The notes under the pieces were generated by a model. It had not been told where the DNA came from, did not search any database, and saw only the letters and a list, made by a program, of their open reading frames with translations. 64,000 bases of DNA from Opisthorchis felineus (Eukaryota > Platyhelminthes > Trematoda > Opisthorchiida > Opisthorchiidae). Of the stretch, positions 1 through 9,409 are shown one piece after another. The DNA is taken from assembly GCA_004794785.1 (NCBI GenBank), contig SJOL01006478.1, forward strand, positions 863,505-927,504. The letters are read 5' to 3'. Position numbers and translations under genes: made by a program. Numbering within the stretch: position 1 is the first letter of the stretch; each line of letters opens with the position of its first letter.

Positions 1-52
1 GATCATAAATGCGCTGGTGGAATTGGTTTTATCTGGGTTAAGCAAACAATTA

Positions 53-391
53 TCAACCATATGAACAATGTAGGGACCAACATAAACCCATGGAATAGAT
101 TGTTTCGCATTCAGTCTGTGTTCTGCAATCCCCGAAAGACCACTCTTTCCAAATCTTAGATTTTTTGACGGTGCTGTTAGAGTAAGTCCTGTTTCCAAAA
201 ACGGAGAACTTTGATTGCCCTGTTGGAATGTTGGTCTCTATTCCTAGTAAATTGTGCGAAAACAAACATTTATCCCCGTGGCCAAATAACCGATGGCTTC
301 CAAAAGAACACTGGTAATTGGTAAGTGTATTACCAATTGCAAGTGAAAACTTACACGCGCGGTACAACGTCATTCTCCATCGATGAAGCAA
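53..391 (-). CDS. Weak open frame, possible cysteine-rich 3' exon
   Basis: An open frame of about 110 codons. After a possible acceptor (TTACCAG, near position 316) the remaining frame carries several cysteines, an N-glycosylation-type NRT and NST pair, and a cysteine-rich tail before the stop. This resembles the end of a secreted disulfide-rich protein, but I recognise no family. The upstream part looks intronic. A frame of this length can occur by chance in 64 kb, so the call is weak. Confidence 0.15.
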   Translation of the reverse strand: MLHRWRMTLYRACKFSLAIGNTLTNYQCSFGSHRLFGHGDKCLFSHNLLGIETNIPTGQSKFSVFGNRTYSNSTVKKSKIWKEWSFGDCRTQTECETIYSMGLCWSLHCSYG

Positions 392-905
392 ATCTTTGGG
401 TAGCTTTGTGCTAGGATTTTTTAGGGTACATTCGCTTATTCCCTAACCCTGTCCAAAAGAACATAATTTTCTGTGGAGTTCCAAAGTGTATTCTAGACCC
501 GATTCCCGTTGATCCAACCGAGGAATGTGGATCACTTCCGACCTTCTGTGCCTTTACTCACAAGATCCACAGTAGTATTTTTCGGTGCAAATGAAGTTGT
601 TGACATGGTCCAAACGCATTTTTACATCTACACCCTGTAGTTGCTACTAACTGGTCACGTGGTCGTTGACCCACACAGCTACCTTGCAATTAGTTTGCAA
701 ACGCTTTGCTACCAATCGAGGTGAAAACATCAGTGCCCGGTTGAGTGTATTTGCGTTCGAAGACCACTGCACAGGTAGTAACATAGTATAACTGAGAGTA
801 GTTTAAGTTAGATAAACTTTCTCACTCTGCGAATTCGCGGTGGGATCTGAAAATCAGCAAAGAGTAAGTTATTGGTATTTCTGTCGCTGAATGTAGGAAA
901 TCATC
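392..905. other. No gene seen
   Basis: AT-rich sequence with stops in all frames. I see no splice-flanked open frame, repeat unit or structured RNA here. Confidence 0.4.
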
Positions 906-1094
906 ATGATCCTTGACAACATAACATCAGTGTTCAACGTTGTCGTATTATTTGTAATTGCGCACTTCATGGTTGCGAGCGGTCTGGGAACTGCTAGGGC
1001 ACCCACACCTAAATTAGAGGACTATCGCGGTCCAGGGCCAAAACCTTTGGCTCAAAAGCCTGACCGCAATGCAGCAGTGTTTGAGGGGAAATAG
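906..1094 (+). CDS. Small ORF with one hydrophobic segment, hypothetical
   Basis: A 62-codon frame. Residues about 8-26 form a hydrophobic stretch like a signal anchor or single membrane span. The tail after it is rich in proline, lysine and charged residues and contains GPGPKPLAQKP. A small membrane protein with a cytosolic basic tail is possible. I recognise no family, see no clear promoter, and chance cannot be excluded. Confidence 0.15.
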   Translation: MILDNITSVFNVVVLFVIAHFMVASGLGTARAPTPKLEDYRGPGPKPLAQKPDRNAAVFEGK

Positions 1095-2006
1095 AGGTAC
1101 ATTGTCATTTTTACAGAATAAGTCGCCACATATGTTCCAACCCTCAACCTGGAGGGCCAGGAGTCTGTGTTGGTCAGAACGCTGAATTTTGACCAGTCTG
1201 GTATGAAAGATTATGTGGGTGTCACATGTATAGCCCGAATAGAGCTCAATGGGTCGCGAAGATACACAAACCGTCACACTACGGTAAGGATAACGGATAC
1301 AAAACGACATTTTTGAGCCACGTCAATTCAGTCATATGATGAATCGACATTTCACGACACACAAAGTAAGCGTTGTTTGTAGGATCAATCATGGTAGGCG
1401 CAGCTAACAATTGATTGGATCCAAATTTGACTCATTGGTTTTTTGACGCATGAGCAAATCGGTTTTGCCTATCTGGCTGGTACTCCGTGGGTAGCTATTT
1501 TTGCGATCCGATTGCTGATCGATTTATTGATAATTAATCAGGTATGTGTTAATCCCTTTGCCAAGCCCCGCAAGTGACTTTCAGACGTTTCGTCACCATT
1601 CGAAGAGATACCATCAGCTTAGTGATCATTTAATCACGAATGCATCCGCCCTGCTGATATTTTAACACATGATCGATTTATATGTATCGTCCAAATGTAT
1701 TGCTGAAGCGGTTGCATTAGAAACCCGTGAGTGTAGCTTGAATGGTAATTTTGCAAGTAACTGATGTTCGATGATGATATTCTTCAAAAACTTTACCACA
1801 GGGACTGACGGTTTGCGTGAAATCAATAACCAAACTTTTCTAGAGATAAGTAATTTTGCCCGATTAGATAAATTTCTTTCGCCAGCGTGAGTCAAGGCAG
1901 CCAAAGTTGAGTGCGGATTAAAGAAATTAGTGTGAAGTAAAAATCGGCGCTTAGTAACCCGCGGTTACAAATTTATTCCTTATCGGATTCTGTTCACTAG
2001 ACTTAC
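1095..2006. other. No gene seen
   Basis: Open frames here are short and lack good splice signals on both sides. No repeat or RNA gene is evident. Confidence 0.4.
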
Positions 2007-2153
2007 TCCCACTGTCAACATCTGTGCATTTGTTAGCAGCAATGTGATGGTGTCCCAGGTGAAATGAGGACCGCTCTAGAAATCTGAGTTTCAGATGAAG
2101 GATGACTTTCAGAGGAACTTCAAGGGGTCGTGTGAAACGAAATCTCGAAATGT
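2007..2153 (-). CDS. Candidate internal exon, unknown protein
   Basis: Read on the minus strand, the acceptor TTACCTCAG is followed by an open frame of 48 codons ending at donor GTAAGT (CAGTGGGA before it). The peptide is basic and has the run HLGHHH followed by a cysteine. The splice signals are good, but the peptide matches nothing I know. One of the other two frames stops early, which favours this frame only weakly. Confidence 0.22.
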
Positions 2154-3009
2154 CTGAGGTAACCAACCAACATGGACCCGATTAATCTGAGGTATCAAAC
2201 AAGAGTAGTTCAACAAAATGCAATTTATGTTGAGCATCCTCTTCGTCGTTAGCTGTGGATAGTATGGAGTTGGTTCAACTGTCTCAACTGTTAATACCTG
2301 CATCCCTATTTGTTAATCTTACTCAAACGCAACTGGCCTTGCAGCAAACGAAAATTATTATGCCAAAATCTGGCATATGGGATTTCACTAAACATTCCGT
2401 ATCACAAAGTAAGCCCGGGAAATATCTGTGTTTTTCTGCATCAAAGCGGGTTTTCCGGTTGGGCGTTTCAATCGCTGTTGGTTGGAGGTAAAACGAAGCT
2501 ACTTGGAAGCCAAAAACGAAATGAGATCTGCAGTTTTAATGCTCTTTTGTGATTACTTCAGAAACTAAAATCCCCAGCAATTCATCCCGACTTTGAGTGG
2601 GAAAAGCATTAACAAATATGTTTTTTTTTCTCAATAATTGTATGTGCTAATTGTGAGCGGTTCCGTAACGCCTGAAGCATTCTGTTTTGGTTTCCCAGAA
2701 ACACAATATACAGGAAGTGCAAAGTGTAATTCTTTGAAATCCATACGTTTGTCCAAACAGAATGTCCAAAAATGTTCTTTTCGGACTCAGTGTTTCACTG
2801 TGTATGGTTCGTGACGAAACTCTGATAGCGTTAGCACAATCTGGTCCTCCTCGTGGTTTACAGTACTAATCCCCTTTAGTTCCCGGCAAAGTGTGACGTC
2901 TAGGTTCATCAAATTGGTATGCAGGAAGGCTGCATGATCAGAAGTGAGAATTGTCAAGCCTCAGCCACTTGAAACACACTGTCACTACCAGCCTGTCAAG
3001 TGGAGATAC

Positions 3010-3011
<2 letters not shown>
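2154..3011. other. No gene seen
   Basis: Overlapping short open frames at 2255-2552 have no supporting splice or domain signal. I see nothing else. Confidence 0.35.

Positions 3012-3046
<35 letters not shown>
3012..3046. repeat. (AT)n microsatellite
   Basis: About 17 uninterrupted AT units. A simple dinucleotide tract of the kind common in eukaryotic intergenic DNA and probably variable in length. Confidence 0.95.
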
Positions 3047-3047
<1 letters not shown>

Positions 3048-3959
3048 CAGGCTTCTAGTATTTATCTGTGGTTTCTTCGGCGCTATCACTTTTCATAGTT
3101 GAACCAATCGTTGAGTATTTTTGATGAACTGCATTTAGGCCTATAGGCATAAGGATTGGCTCCAGCACGTACGCAATACCATGCAGTGTTCAGTGATGTT
3201 CTTGAAAATATCATCGCCATTTATCATAAATCAAGTTCGTCCATGCCGTCAAGAAAAAAGTCCTTTCTCTACGAGTAAAACTTAAGCATAGGTACCTGGA
3301 GCCCTGGGTTTGCTACAGGCTTTGGTTTGCAATCATGCACACATGTATGGCATAGCTCTGAATGATTAAAACAACATAGCTTGTTCACCATTACAACGCA
3401 TTTCTCACCATTTACAATCTTTAGGGCTCTAGCATCATCGCTAGCCTACTTGCACATGTGGCGATGCATATATTGACAGGAAAAAGACGCCTCCAACCGT
3501 GTGGATTTAAGTGCATGATGGATCACCACGTACCTCCCGCCATTGTGGTGACGTCGAACGACTGACACCGTCTAGGCTTGCGGTCAAATGAGTCAACGAA
3601 GTGAACGATCCGTCTGTTTTTTGAAATAGTACGTCAGAGAAAGACCCGAAAATATTGACAATAAGCTGTGCTCCCTGTCAACGGGGGCACGTTTACTGTC
3701 TGTGAGATTTACAACATTATTAACTCAAAACAGGCCACACGACTTTTTGAAGTGTTGTAATGACAAGACCGGAGTAACAGTAATTGAATCATAACAATAT
3801 TCTACGACCCACGTAGGAACTCACCATACACTTCGTAAGACTTTAACGTGAAGCCTGCAATAATACACAAAAAGAAGGCTAGACAAGAGGAGAAACCAAA
3901 AAATGCAAACAGGGAAAAACAACTAGTTTGGTCTATACGTAATGGACTGCTCATAAGTT
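3047..3959. other. No gene seen
   Basis: Stop-rich sequence up to the hammerhead repeat. No open frame over about 60 codons has a supporting signal. Confidence 0.35.
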
Positions 3960-3973
3960 GCTGAAAATTCTTC

Positions 3974-4026
3974 GACAGCCCACGACCGGTTTCGCCCTTC
4001 TTGGGGCTCATCAGGTAGGCGCAGTC
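3974..4026 (-). ncRNA. Hammerhead ribozyme, complete core
   Basis: On the minus strand all conserved core positions are present in order: CTGATGA, helix II GCCC/GGGC closing a CAAGAA loop, GAAA, the self-complementary helix III ACCGGT, and cleavage-site C. Helix I pairs GCCTAC with GTGGGC (one G-U), then an internal loop, then GAC with GTC. Cleavage is expected just after the C that follows ACCGGT. Helix III is only three pairs with no loop, so a monomer should be unstable and a dimer is likely. Self-cleavage by this motif is established; activity of this copy is inferred from the intact core. Confidence 0.85.
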
Positions 4027-4115
4027 CCCGAGTTTCCGTCAACCTTATGTTCTACTTGAAACCAAATTGCACGAAATTAGCTAAATGCACTCACTTGCAA
4101 ACAAATTCGGTTTTG

Positions 4116-4150
4116 CGAGAGATTCACCTGGAACCCAGCTGAGTCTCTCG
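4116..4150 (+). other. 16-bp hairpin beside the hammerhead
   Basis: Positions 4116-4131 pair with 4135-4150 around a three-base loop. Sixteen positions pair with one mismatch (C-C) and one G-U. The hairpin ends six bases before helix I of the plus-strand hammerhead. A diverged hairpin of the same family occurs at 4341-4373, so the fold is part of the repeat. Its function is unknown; it may be a structural element of the transposon RNA. Confidence 0.75.
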
Positions 4151-4156
4151 TTTGTG

Positions 4157-4209
4157 GACTGCACCTACCTGATGAGCCCCAAGAAGGGTGAAACCGGTCG
4201 TGGGCTGTC
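4157..4209 (+). ncRNA. Hammerhead ribozyme, near-complete core
   Basis: CTGATGA lies at 4169-4175, GAAA at 4190-4193, self-complementary ACCGGT at 4193-4198 and the cleavage C at 4199. Helix II pairs 4176-4179 with 4186-4189; its first pair is G-U where the partner copy has G-C. Helix I pairs CCTAC with GTGGG, then has an internal loop, then pairs GAC (4157-4159) with GTC (4207-4209). The copy should still fold. It diverges from the minus-strand copy at only a few bases in this 53-nt segment. Confidence 0.82.
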
Positions 4210-4340
4210 GAAGAATTTTCAGCAACCTTATGAGTAATGCATTACGTATATACATGTATCGCGATATCTCGAATATCGTACCAACTGAAACATAAGGCGG
4301 CCTGGTGCAGCACATTCAGTTGCCTGGAAACATCACAAAT

Positions 4341-4373
4341 GAGAGATTCAGCTGGGCTCCAGTTGAGTCTATC
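4341..4373 (+). other. Second 15-bp hairpin of the same family
   Basis: Positions 4341-4355 pair with 4359-4373 around loop GCT, with one mismatch and two G-U pairs. The sequence is clearly related to the 4116-4150 hairpin, yet most differences keep pairing through G-U or compensation. It is followed by the GCAAAACC block and not by a hammerhead. Confidence 0.65.
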
Positions 4374-4420
4374 GCAAAACCAAATTTGTTTTGCAAATAA
4401 GTGTATTTCGCTAACTAGTC

Positions 4421-5028
4421 GTCGTTTCCATTATCTCCTCAAACTTATTTCGAATGTCAGTGACATCTTGCAGAATACTAGGTGATCAAGTCAACAAAGT
4501 TCAATTAACTGGCTGGACATCGCCCTTTCATTCAATTAAAGCTGATCAGTTGAAATGCAGATTGCCCAAATGGATAAAGATGAAAATTTTCAAAGAAAAT
4601 AATTTGCAAATTAAGCGGTCTAAGCTAACATGAGCCAGAAAATTGTGTTGTTTACTTCATTCTAAATTTCCAAAGAACACCGCCCAGTGCCAACGAGTGA
4701 GACAAACACGTGAAATGCTGAGGGCAGCTAACTATTGAGAACAAGGTCTCAGGTTTGTCAGCCATTTTTACCCTTTATCCGTAGCATTCTGTGACTAATT
4801 TACCTGAGTGTTTTTTACGACTGACATGTCCATGCAGCTGCACGTGAAAATCAAAGCTGTTATGTGCAACTCCGGTCCCGGAGATTAGACGTTTTAGAAA
4901 GAACTAAAAAGCTAAGAATCTGATTACCTGCAGTTCACAATTTATTCATCCATTTATTTTCTGAAGCAAGAACACATTTAAATGATGGCGTGTAGCGGGA
5001 ACCGTCGAAAGAGGCCATGGAAAGTTGG
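4421..5028. other. No gene seen
   Basis: Unassigned AT-rich sequence between the hammerhead repeat and the left inverted arm. Confidence 0.35.
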
Positions 5029-5357
5029 ACACAAAGGCACTGACTTCAATACGGATGAAATCGAAAGGCATGGGTGTTGTGTGTGACATATGTTTAGATG
5101 AGCATATGCGAGACAAACACGTTAGGTGCAAAATTCTATCAGTCGAATGGTGCAGCACCTTGGACTGGTTTTTCCAGGGGCTAACAAGTTGAAAGTAACC
5201 GGAAAATGTGACGAATCGTCTGGATCACACACTCATGAGGTCAATAGTCCCAATGATTGTCCGAATGACAGAAATGAACTGGACACGCGCAGCGTGAACT
5301 CAGGATGGAGTAGTTGTCAAGTTGTTCCTCTGGTTGTGTTGTTTATACGCCCGATTA
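5029..5357 (+). repeat. Left arm of a ~325-bp inverted repeat
   Basis: This stretch reappears in reverse complement at 9815-10137. By eye there are only about four or five substitutions in the first ~310 bases, with similarity fading past 5330. Both arms keep the same short open frames: one of about 50 codons with a CxxC-containing segment (CDICLDEHMRDKHVRC), and another overlapping frame. With such high identity, conservation of the frames says nothing about coding. The arms flank the Gypsy element and about 0.85 kb of unrelated sequence. They may be the terminal inverted repeats of a DNA element, or a recent inverted duplication. Confidence 0.85.
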
Positions 5358-5805
5358 GCTTTGCGCATACGCGTTATTCGTCTTCGCGGTTTGCGCAGCT
5401 GCACCGGACGTGATTAACTATGGAATGGATGAGTACTTTGGGTGCATATCGGTGGATGTTCCTGAATGACTGGCTTGGACCAGCAGAACGCTGGGATTTT
5501 GTGACCAGAATATGGGTCAATTGCTGACTCTACCACACTGTATTTATCCCGTGACCCCGCCAGTACCCTAAACTGGTTGAGCAGGCTAGCGAAACATTCA
5601 ACGACTGCACTACATGTCCAACAAAAAGTCACAACATTCCGTTTGACCGGACATGAGTCATCCAGGATGGCCCACCTTCACGCGGGTATAGACGGTGTGC
5701 TCGAAACTTGTTCTCATCTCAGCTTCGTGAATGGCATAACTCACTGTTATCTGGTTGCGAATCTATCACTGCAGATGCCAGCGGCACACCGCACGGCGGG
5801 CTATA
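5358..5805. other. Spacer between left arm and Gypsy element
   Basis: No counterpart is visible next to the right arm. Overlapping open frames of 72 and 89 codons on opposite strands have no supporting features. The last four bases (CCAG, 5806-5809) are the Gypsy target-site duplication. Confidence 0.4.
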
Positions 5806-5809
5806 CCAG

Positions 5810-6120
5810 TGTAACGGTGGATACTACTGATGAGGCATGTGAGTAGCATGTGGCCTTGTCGTAACACCGCCTTGATCTAATGGAAGGTGGGATTTATTAC
5901 GGAATTTGTGGAACTGATTTACAGCATTCGTCTACAATTGCGTGATAGTCAGTGAAAATCGAGGGGAGTTCAAGAAAGCGCGTTCAAGAAGAAGGCGAAT
6001 ACTCAGTTTTTAAAAACAACGTGCATCTGAGAGTTTGACTTTCCTGTCCAATAGTCCGTAACTGTTTAGTTGGCGTTTTTCTAATAAACAACTCCGCAGC
6101 GAAGGGCTTTTCTTCTCACA
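5810..6120 (+). repeat. 5' LTR of the Gypsy element
   Basis: Begins TGTAACGG and ends CTCACA, with the usual TG...CA ends. It aligns throughout with 9097-9405 and, in reverse complement, with the solo LTR at 37781-38091. An AATAAA-like ATAAACAA occurs near the 3' end. By eye it differs from the 3' LTR at roughly one base in six over the first 125 bp, so the insertion looks old. Confidence 0.9.
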
Positions 6121-6122
6121 TT

Positions 6123-6140
6123 TGGTGCCGTGACCAGGAT
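6123..6140 (+). other. Primer-binding site
   Basis: TGGTGCCGTGACCAGGAT starts two bases after the 5' LTR. A TGG start complementary to a tRNA 3' CCA is the standard PBS layout. CsRn1-type elements are known to use tRNA-Trp; I could not compare with a host tRNA, so the primer is unassigned. Confidence 0.7.
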
Positions 6141-6550
6141 TAGAATGAAAATCCCGTGGCCACATCCTTTTGAGGATGGGGATGTGTGGACCTTCCTGGA
6201 GGATTCGAGGATGCCTCGGAGGCGGCTGGACTGGAGACCGACAGGGGTAAGTTGGCGGCACTGATACCTTTCTCAGGGGCCGGGCGAAGGCTGCCCTGGA
6301 TGCGGCCAAAAGAAGCCCTCGGAAGATGGACTGAGCCGGCGCGAAGTAAGCTCTTGCAGCGAAGTTCGACACACCGGCCGACCGCCAGGAGGCTATGAGG
6401 AGGTAAAAGACGGCCAGCATGAAACCTGGTTGCGACCCGACGCTGTTCTTCGCCAGCCTGCAGCAGTCATTGGATCGGGCCTTGCCTGGACTGGACGGAG
6501 TTTCGCGCCAGCATTTGCTGTCCGACCAGTTAGTCGAAGGTGTGCAGCCT
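6141..6550 (+). pseudogene. gag: gag remnant (capsid region)
   Basis: A plus-strand translation that switches frame about three times gives a continuous Gag-like helical protein. It starts with a proline- and acid-rich segment, continues through a segment rich in aspartate and glutamate, a region with AALIPF, a basic AAK/RK stretch, a cysteine-proline turn (GCDPTLFFASLQQSL), and ends in LLSDQLVEGV. These match capsid segments of fluke Gypsy elements as I know them. No CCHC zinc knuckle follows; it was probably lost in a deletion near 6550-6640. Not functional. Confidence 0.65.
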
Positions 6551-6645
6551 GTGGTTTGTTCATAGTTGTGGTTGGCGAGAGCAACTGATACCAACTGAAA
6601 ATTGACGGATTGTCAATGCACTCAATGCGCCTGTGAGACAGGTCG

Positions 6646-6830
6646 GTGCAGTACGAGTTCCTGATCAGCCCAGACATAGAGCAGACAATCTTGGGAGCAG
6701 ACTTTCTCAAGAGCGCAGACTCCGTGGTTGACCTAAAGCGGGGAACACTTATGACAAAATATGGCGCAGTCAGGCTACCCACTCAGGTTACCCAAGCACT
6801 GCTACGAGCGAGCTGCATGCCCGAAAGCTT
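6646..6830 (+). pseudogene. pol: Aspartic protease C-terminal remnant
   Basis: The frame starts with a stretch ending EQTILGADFL, the typical segment near the end of Gypsy-type proteases (ILGxDFL), then reads into the protease-RT linker (VVDLKRGTL). The catalytic DTG/DSG triplet is not upstream: the protease lost its active half in the same deletion that removed the end of gag. The frame remains open to 6960 but past about 6830 it no longer looks like pol. Confidence 0.7.
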
Positions 6831-7077
6831 CCGTCTTGTAACGTACTATCACTACAGTCCGTGGTCGAGGAATACTCCCAACTGTTCACAGGCGATGAAG
6901 ATTCGTTTGGCTTCTGTTCGTTCATCGAACACAAAATTCCCCTCGTCCGAATGCTTTTGACCTTACGGCCCTGGCCCACTGCAGCTTCATCTATGCGAAT
7001 GGGTCAATGAACAAGTTCGAGAGATGTTGAAAAATGGCATACTCCTGGAAGCCAACAGTGTGTAAAACTTCCCGGTT

Positions 7078-7713
7078 GTGCTTGTAAAGAAGGCGAACAA
7101 AAAAATACCGCTTCTGCGTAGATTTTCGGCGTTTGAACAAACTGACCGTAAATCGGGTGCAGCTGTCGCTTCGGTTGCAGAGGTTTTCGATTTCCTCCAG
7201 CATTCCCGATATTTCATGGTGTTGGACTTGCGTTCCGGCACCTATCTATCAAGGCGGAGGACCGGGAGAAAACGGCGTTCACCGTTGGGGACACCCAATA
7301 TCAATTTAAACGGAGCATCATTCACATTCCGGCGCTTGATGCTTCGTTTGACGAAGGGTCTACAGAATGTTGCCGTGTACGGGGATGATATCGTTGTGTA
7401 CAGCAATTTGGAACCAGAGCACGCGGTTCATTTGAAGGCTGTATTGAAGCGCATCCGGGAAGCTGGCCTGCGGATAAATGAAGCCAAGTCACAGCTTGCT
7501 CGGAGTTCAGTGACACTGCTCCAGCATAAAGTGGGTCGCGGAGAGGTTAGCCCAATACCAGAAAAAACTGGCAAAGGTCGAGGACTGTGCTGCTCCCAAT
7601 TCAAAGCGGTCTTTACGGCAGTTTCGTGGACGAGCAGCATACTACAGCCGATTTGGCAAGAATTTCAACACGATTGCTGCCCCACTGTACGACTTGCTTG
7701 TGCAAAATCGTAA
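7078..7713 (+). pseudogene. pol: Reverse transcriptase, frameshifted
   Basis: The frame opens with LVKK, a common RT start, and includes FMVLDLRSG (motif A with its catalytic aspartate) and YGDDIVVYS (motif C, two catalytic aspartates). Between them the conserved PFGLxNAPATFQ region is missing: sequence jumps directly to FTFRRLMLRL, an internal deletion. After about 7560 the frame changes, and the thumb segment is spread over three frames (the piece at 7587-7784 lies in another frame). RT reads minus-strand cDNA from element RNA in an active copy; this copy cannot. Confidence 0.88.
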
Positions 7714-7765
7714 GTTCTGATGGATCAGGGAAGCACATGAGCCTTGCGAACGTGTTAAAGCGTGG

Positions 7766-8200
7766 ATGCTGGATCAGCAACTGAAGCGCAAACTGCCAAA
7801 GGTTGGAGAGATGTTTACTGTTGCAACGGACGCTAGTGACCGTGGTATCGGAGCAGTCCTAGAGCAGAGAAATGGAGTTGACGTATATGCCAGTCGTGTC
7901 CTGAATAACGCTGAAAAGAAGTACTCAACCATTGATAAAGAATGTTCAGCGATCGTCTGGGCCCTGAATAAGTGGAGGCCATACCTGCTTGGACAAAGCT
8001 CTCATGTCGAGACCGATCACACACCCCTGGAATGGATCAAGACCACCAGAAATCCCCGCAAAAAGCTCGCGCGCTGGGACTTTTGGTTGCAAGAGTACGA
8101 CTTCACGATCCGGCACGTGCCGGGGAAGGAGAACCACCTGGCTGATTGGTTGTCAAGACCAGAGGCTGAAGATGAGGCCCCCAGGATCATGATTGGCACC
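7766..8200 (+). pseudogene. pol: RNase H and connection domain of pol
   Basis: An open frame of 186 codons (to 8326). It has the RNase H start TVATDASDRGIGAVLEQ with the first catalytic aspartate, then YASRVLNNAEKKYSTIDKE with the catalytic glutamate, then the VETDHTPLEW segment with the next aspartate, and ends in the conserved HVPGKENHLADWLSR. This is the best-preserved domain of the element. The 5' end is joined to RT only through a frameshift near 7710-7766. The last ~40 codons (8200-8326) are not recognisable. Confidence 0.88.
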
Positions 8201-8367
8201 TCGTCGTCTAACTGGATCCCGGAAGGTTGGTGCAACTCCGACGGCAGGCTTCTGTGTTACGGAAGGACGCAGCCGTCTTGTTGGATTGAAGAAGTATTGA
8301 GAACGGAGAGGGAGACAAGGAATTGAAAATGTTCCAAATCTCCTGAAACGACACCGATTCTGATGCT

Positions 8368-8832
8368 GTGCTGCCCGTGATGCCTCGCTTCTTGAGAAGG
8401 AAACTGATCGGGACGGCCCACACAAGGTGCACCAAAACGTACGACTTACTTCGGCAGAGGGCCTACTGGCCCGGGATGAGAAGTGAGCTGATGGATGGTC
8501 TAACCAAGCGCAATAACCGAACGATCAAGGAGTGGCTGGCGGCCAAAGGAGGTGACCTGGAATTGAATTTGCCGATGTTATTACTAGCTCATGGTGCTTC
8601 CATACAGCCAACCACAGGCTAGTCCCCGTTCATGCTGATGTACGGTCAACCTCCGCGCCTTCCGGTTGATCAGGAAATTGGGTTGTGGCCGGCAACACGC
8701 TTGTCTGCAGGGGAGCTTGAAGAGGAAAGGAGGAAGGCTCAAGATAACTTGTCCGCCACTCAGGTAAGAACTAGGCAGAAAACGGCAAGTAGAAAGGCAC
8801 GACCATTACTCATAGGCGCGAAGGTTAAGTAA
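8368..8832 (+). pseudogene. pol: Integrase remnants with core deleted
   Basis: The first part shows TRCTKTYDLLRQRAYWPGM, the HHCC-domain segment that normally ends in CxxC. It then jumps at about 8500 to KRNNRTIKEWLAAKGGD, the region around the third catalytic residue (E) of the integrase core. The first two catalytic aspartates and about 120 codons are gone. A stop at 8620-8622 separates the last part, SPFMLMYGQPPRLPVD, which is the conserved downstream segment of Gypsy integrases. This deletion alone would prevent integration. Confidence 0.85.
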
Positions 8833-9082
8833 AAGGGTCATCAGAATCCTGGAAGGAGTGGGCTGGGGTCGCGGAAGCTGGGAAGTTGATGGCAAGGTCC
8901 GTTTCTCGTTACCGATCTCCCGGGGAACGTCTATACAATTCAGGACGGTCGGGGATCGAAAAGATTAAATGAGACTCCTCTTCAGAAGTGGCATGGTACA
9001 CCCGAAAAACTGCCGAACAGACAAGCTGCTGGGGCTGACCTAACGAACGTAAATGGAAATCGGCGTCTTGCAAGTGATCTTT
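8833..9082 (+). other. 3' noncoding part of the Gypsy element
   Basis: Between the integrase remnant and the polypurine tract. No open frame resembling an env gene is present. Confidence 0.5.
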
Positions 9083-9096
9083 GAAGGGGGGAGGTG
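9083..9096 (+). other. Polypurine tract
   Basis: GAAGGGGGGAGG ends two bases before the 3' LTR. This is the expected plus-strand priming site of an LTR retrotransposon. Confidence 0.8.
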
Positions 9097-9405
9097 TGTA
9101 AAGGTGTATGCTACTGATGAGGCATGCGAGTAATATGTGTTTTCCAGTAACTCTGCCTTGATCCAATGGAAGGTGGAATTTATTGCGGAATTTGTGGAAC
9201 CGATTTGCAGCATTCGTTTAGAGCCGCGTGTTAGTCAATAAATATCGAGAAAAGTCAAAGAAGACGCGTTCGAGAAGAAGACAGCTACTCAGTTTTTTAA
9301 AACAAGGTGCACATGAGAGGTTTACTTTGCTGTCCGATAGTTTGTAACTGTTTAGTTGGTGTTTTCTAATCGAAAACTCCGCGGCGAAGGGCTTTGCTCC
9401 TTTCA
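9097..9405 (+). repeat. 3' LTR of the Gypsy element
   Basis: Begins TGTAAAGG and ends TTTCA, followed directly by the target duplication CCAG (9406-9409). It is collinear with the 5' LTR but carries many differences, including around the TGATGAGG segment near its start. Confidence 0.9.
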
Positions 9406-9409
9406 CCAG

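Larger units (their letters stand above)
3960..4420. mobile_element. PLE-type repeat fragment with divergent hammerheads
   Basis: A composite repeat of two oppositely oriented pieces. The left piece reads leftward and ends in a hammerhead at 3974-4026. The right piece reads rightward with a hammerhead at 4157-4209 and continues to about 4420. Both pieces share the block GCAAAACC followed by AATTTG and then GTGCATTT or GTGTATTT, seen at about 4072-4117 on the minus strand and 4374-4410 on the plus strand. Related, more decayed copies lie at 16.5-16.8, 52.0-52.2 and 59.4-59.6 kb, so this is a dispersed family. Hammerheads in the terminal repeats of Penelope-like elements are established knowledge; assignment to a PLE is inference because no ORF is attached here. 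Confidence 0.7.
5810..9405 (+). mobile_element. Ty3/Gypsy LTR retrotransposon, decayed, CsRn1-like
   Basis: A 3.6-kb element bounded by LTRs of 311 and 309 bp and by the 4-bp duplication CCAG (5806-5809 and 9406-9409). In order it contains LTR, PBS, gag remnant, protease tail, reverse transcriptase, RNase H, integrase remnants, polypurine tract and LTR. The usual internal length is about 4.5 kb or more, so large parts are deleted: between gag and protease, inside RT and across the integrase core. Frameshifts and stops break pol. It cannot encode its own mobility now. The clade is judged from protein character and is uncertain; Ty3/Gypsy itself is firm. Confidence 0.93.

Noticed and set aside
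5825..5850. CTACTGATGAGGCATG in the LTRs resembling a hammerhead core
   Set aside because: The GAAA strand and helix III are missing in all three LTR copies.
6010..6594. Minus-strand ORF of 194 codons
   Set aside because: Shadow of the plus-strand LTR and gag remnant; no independent support.
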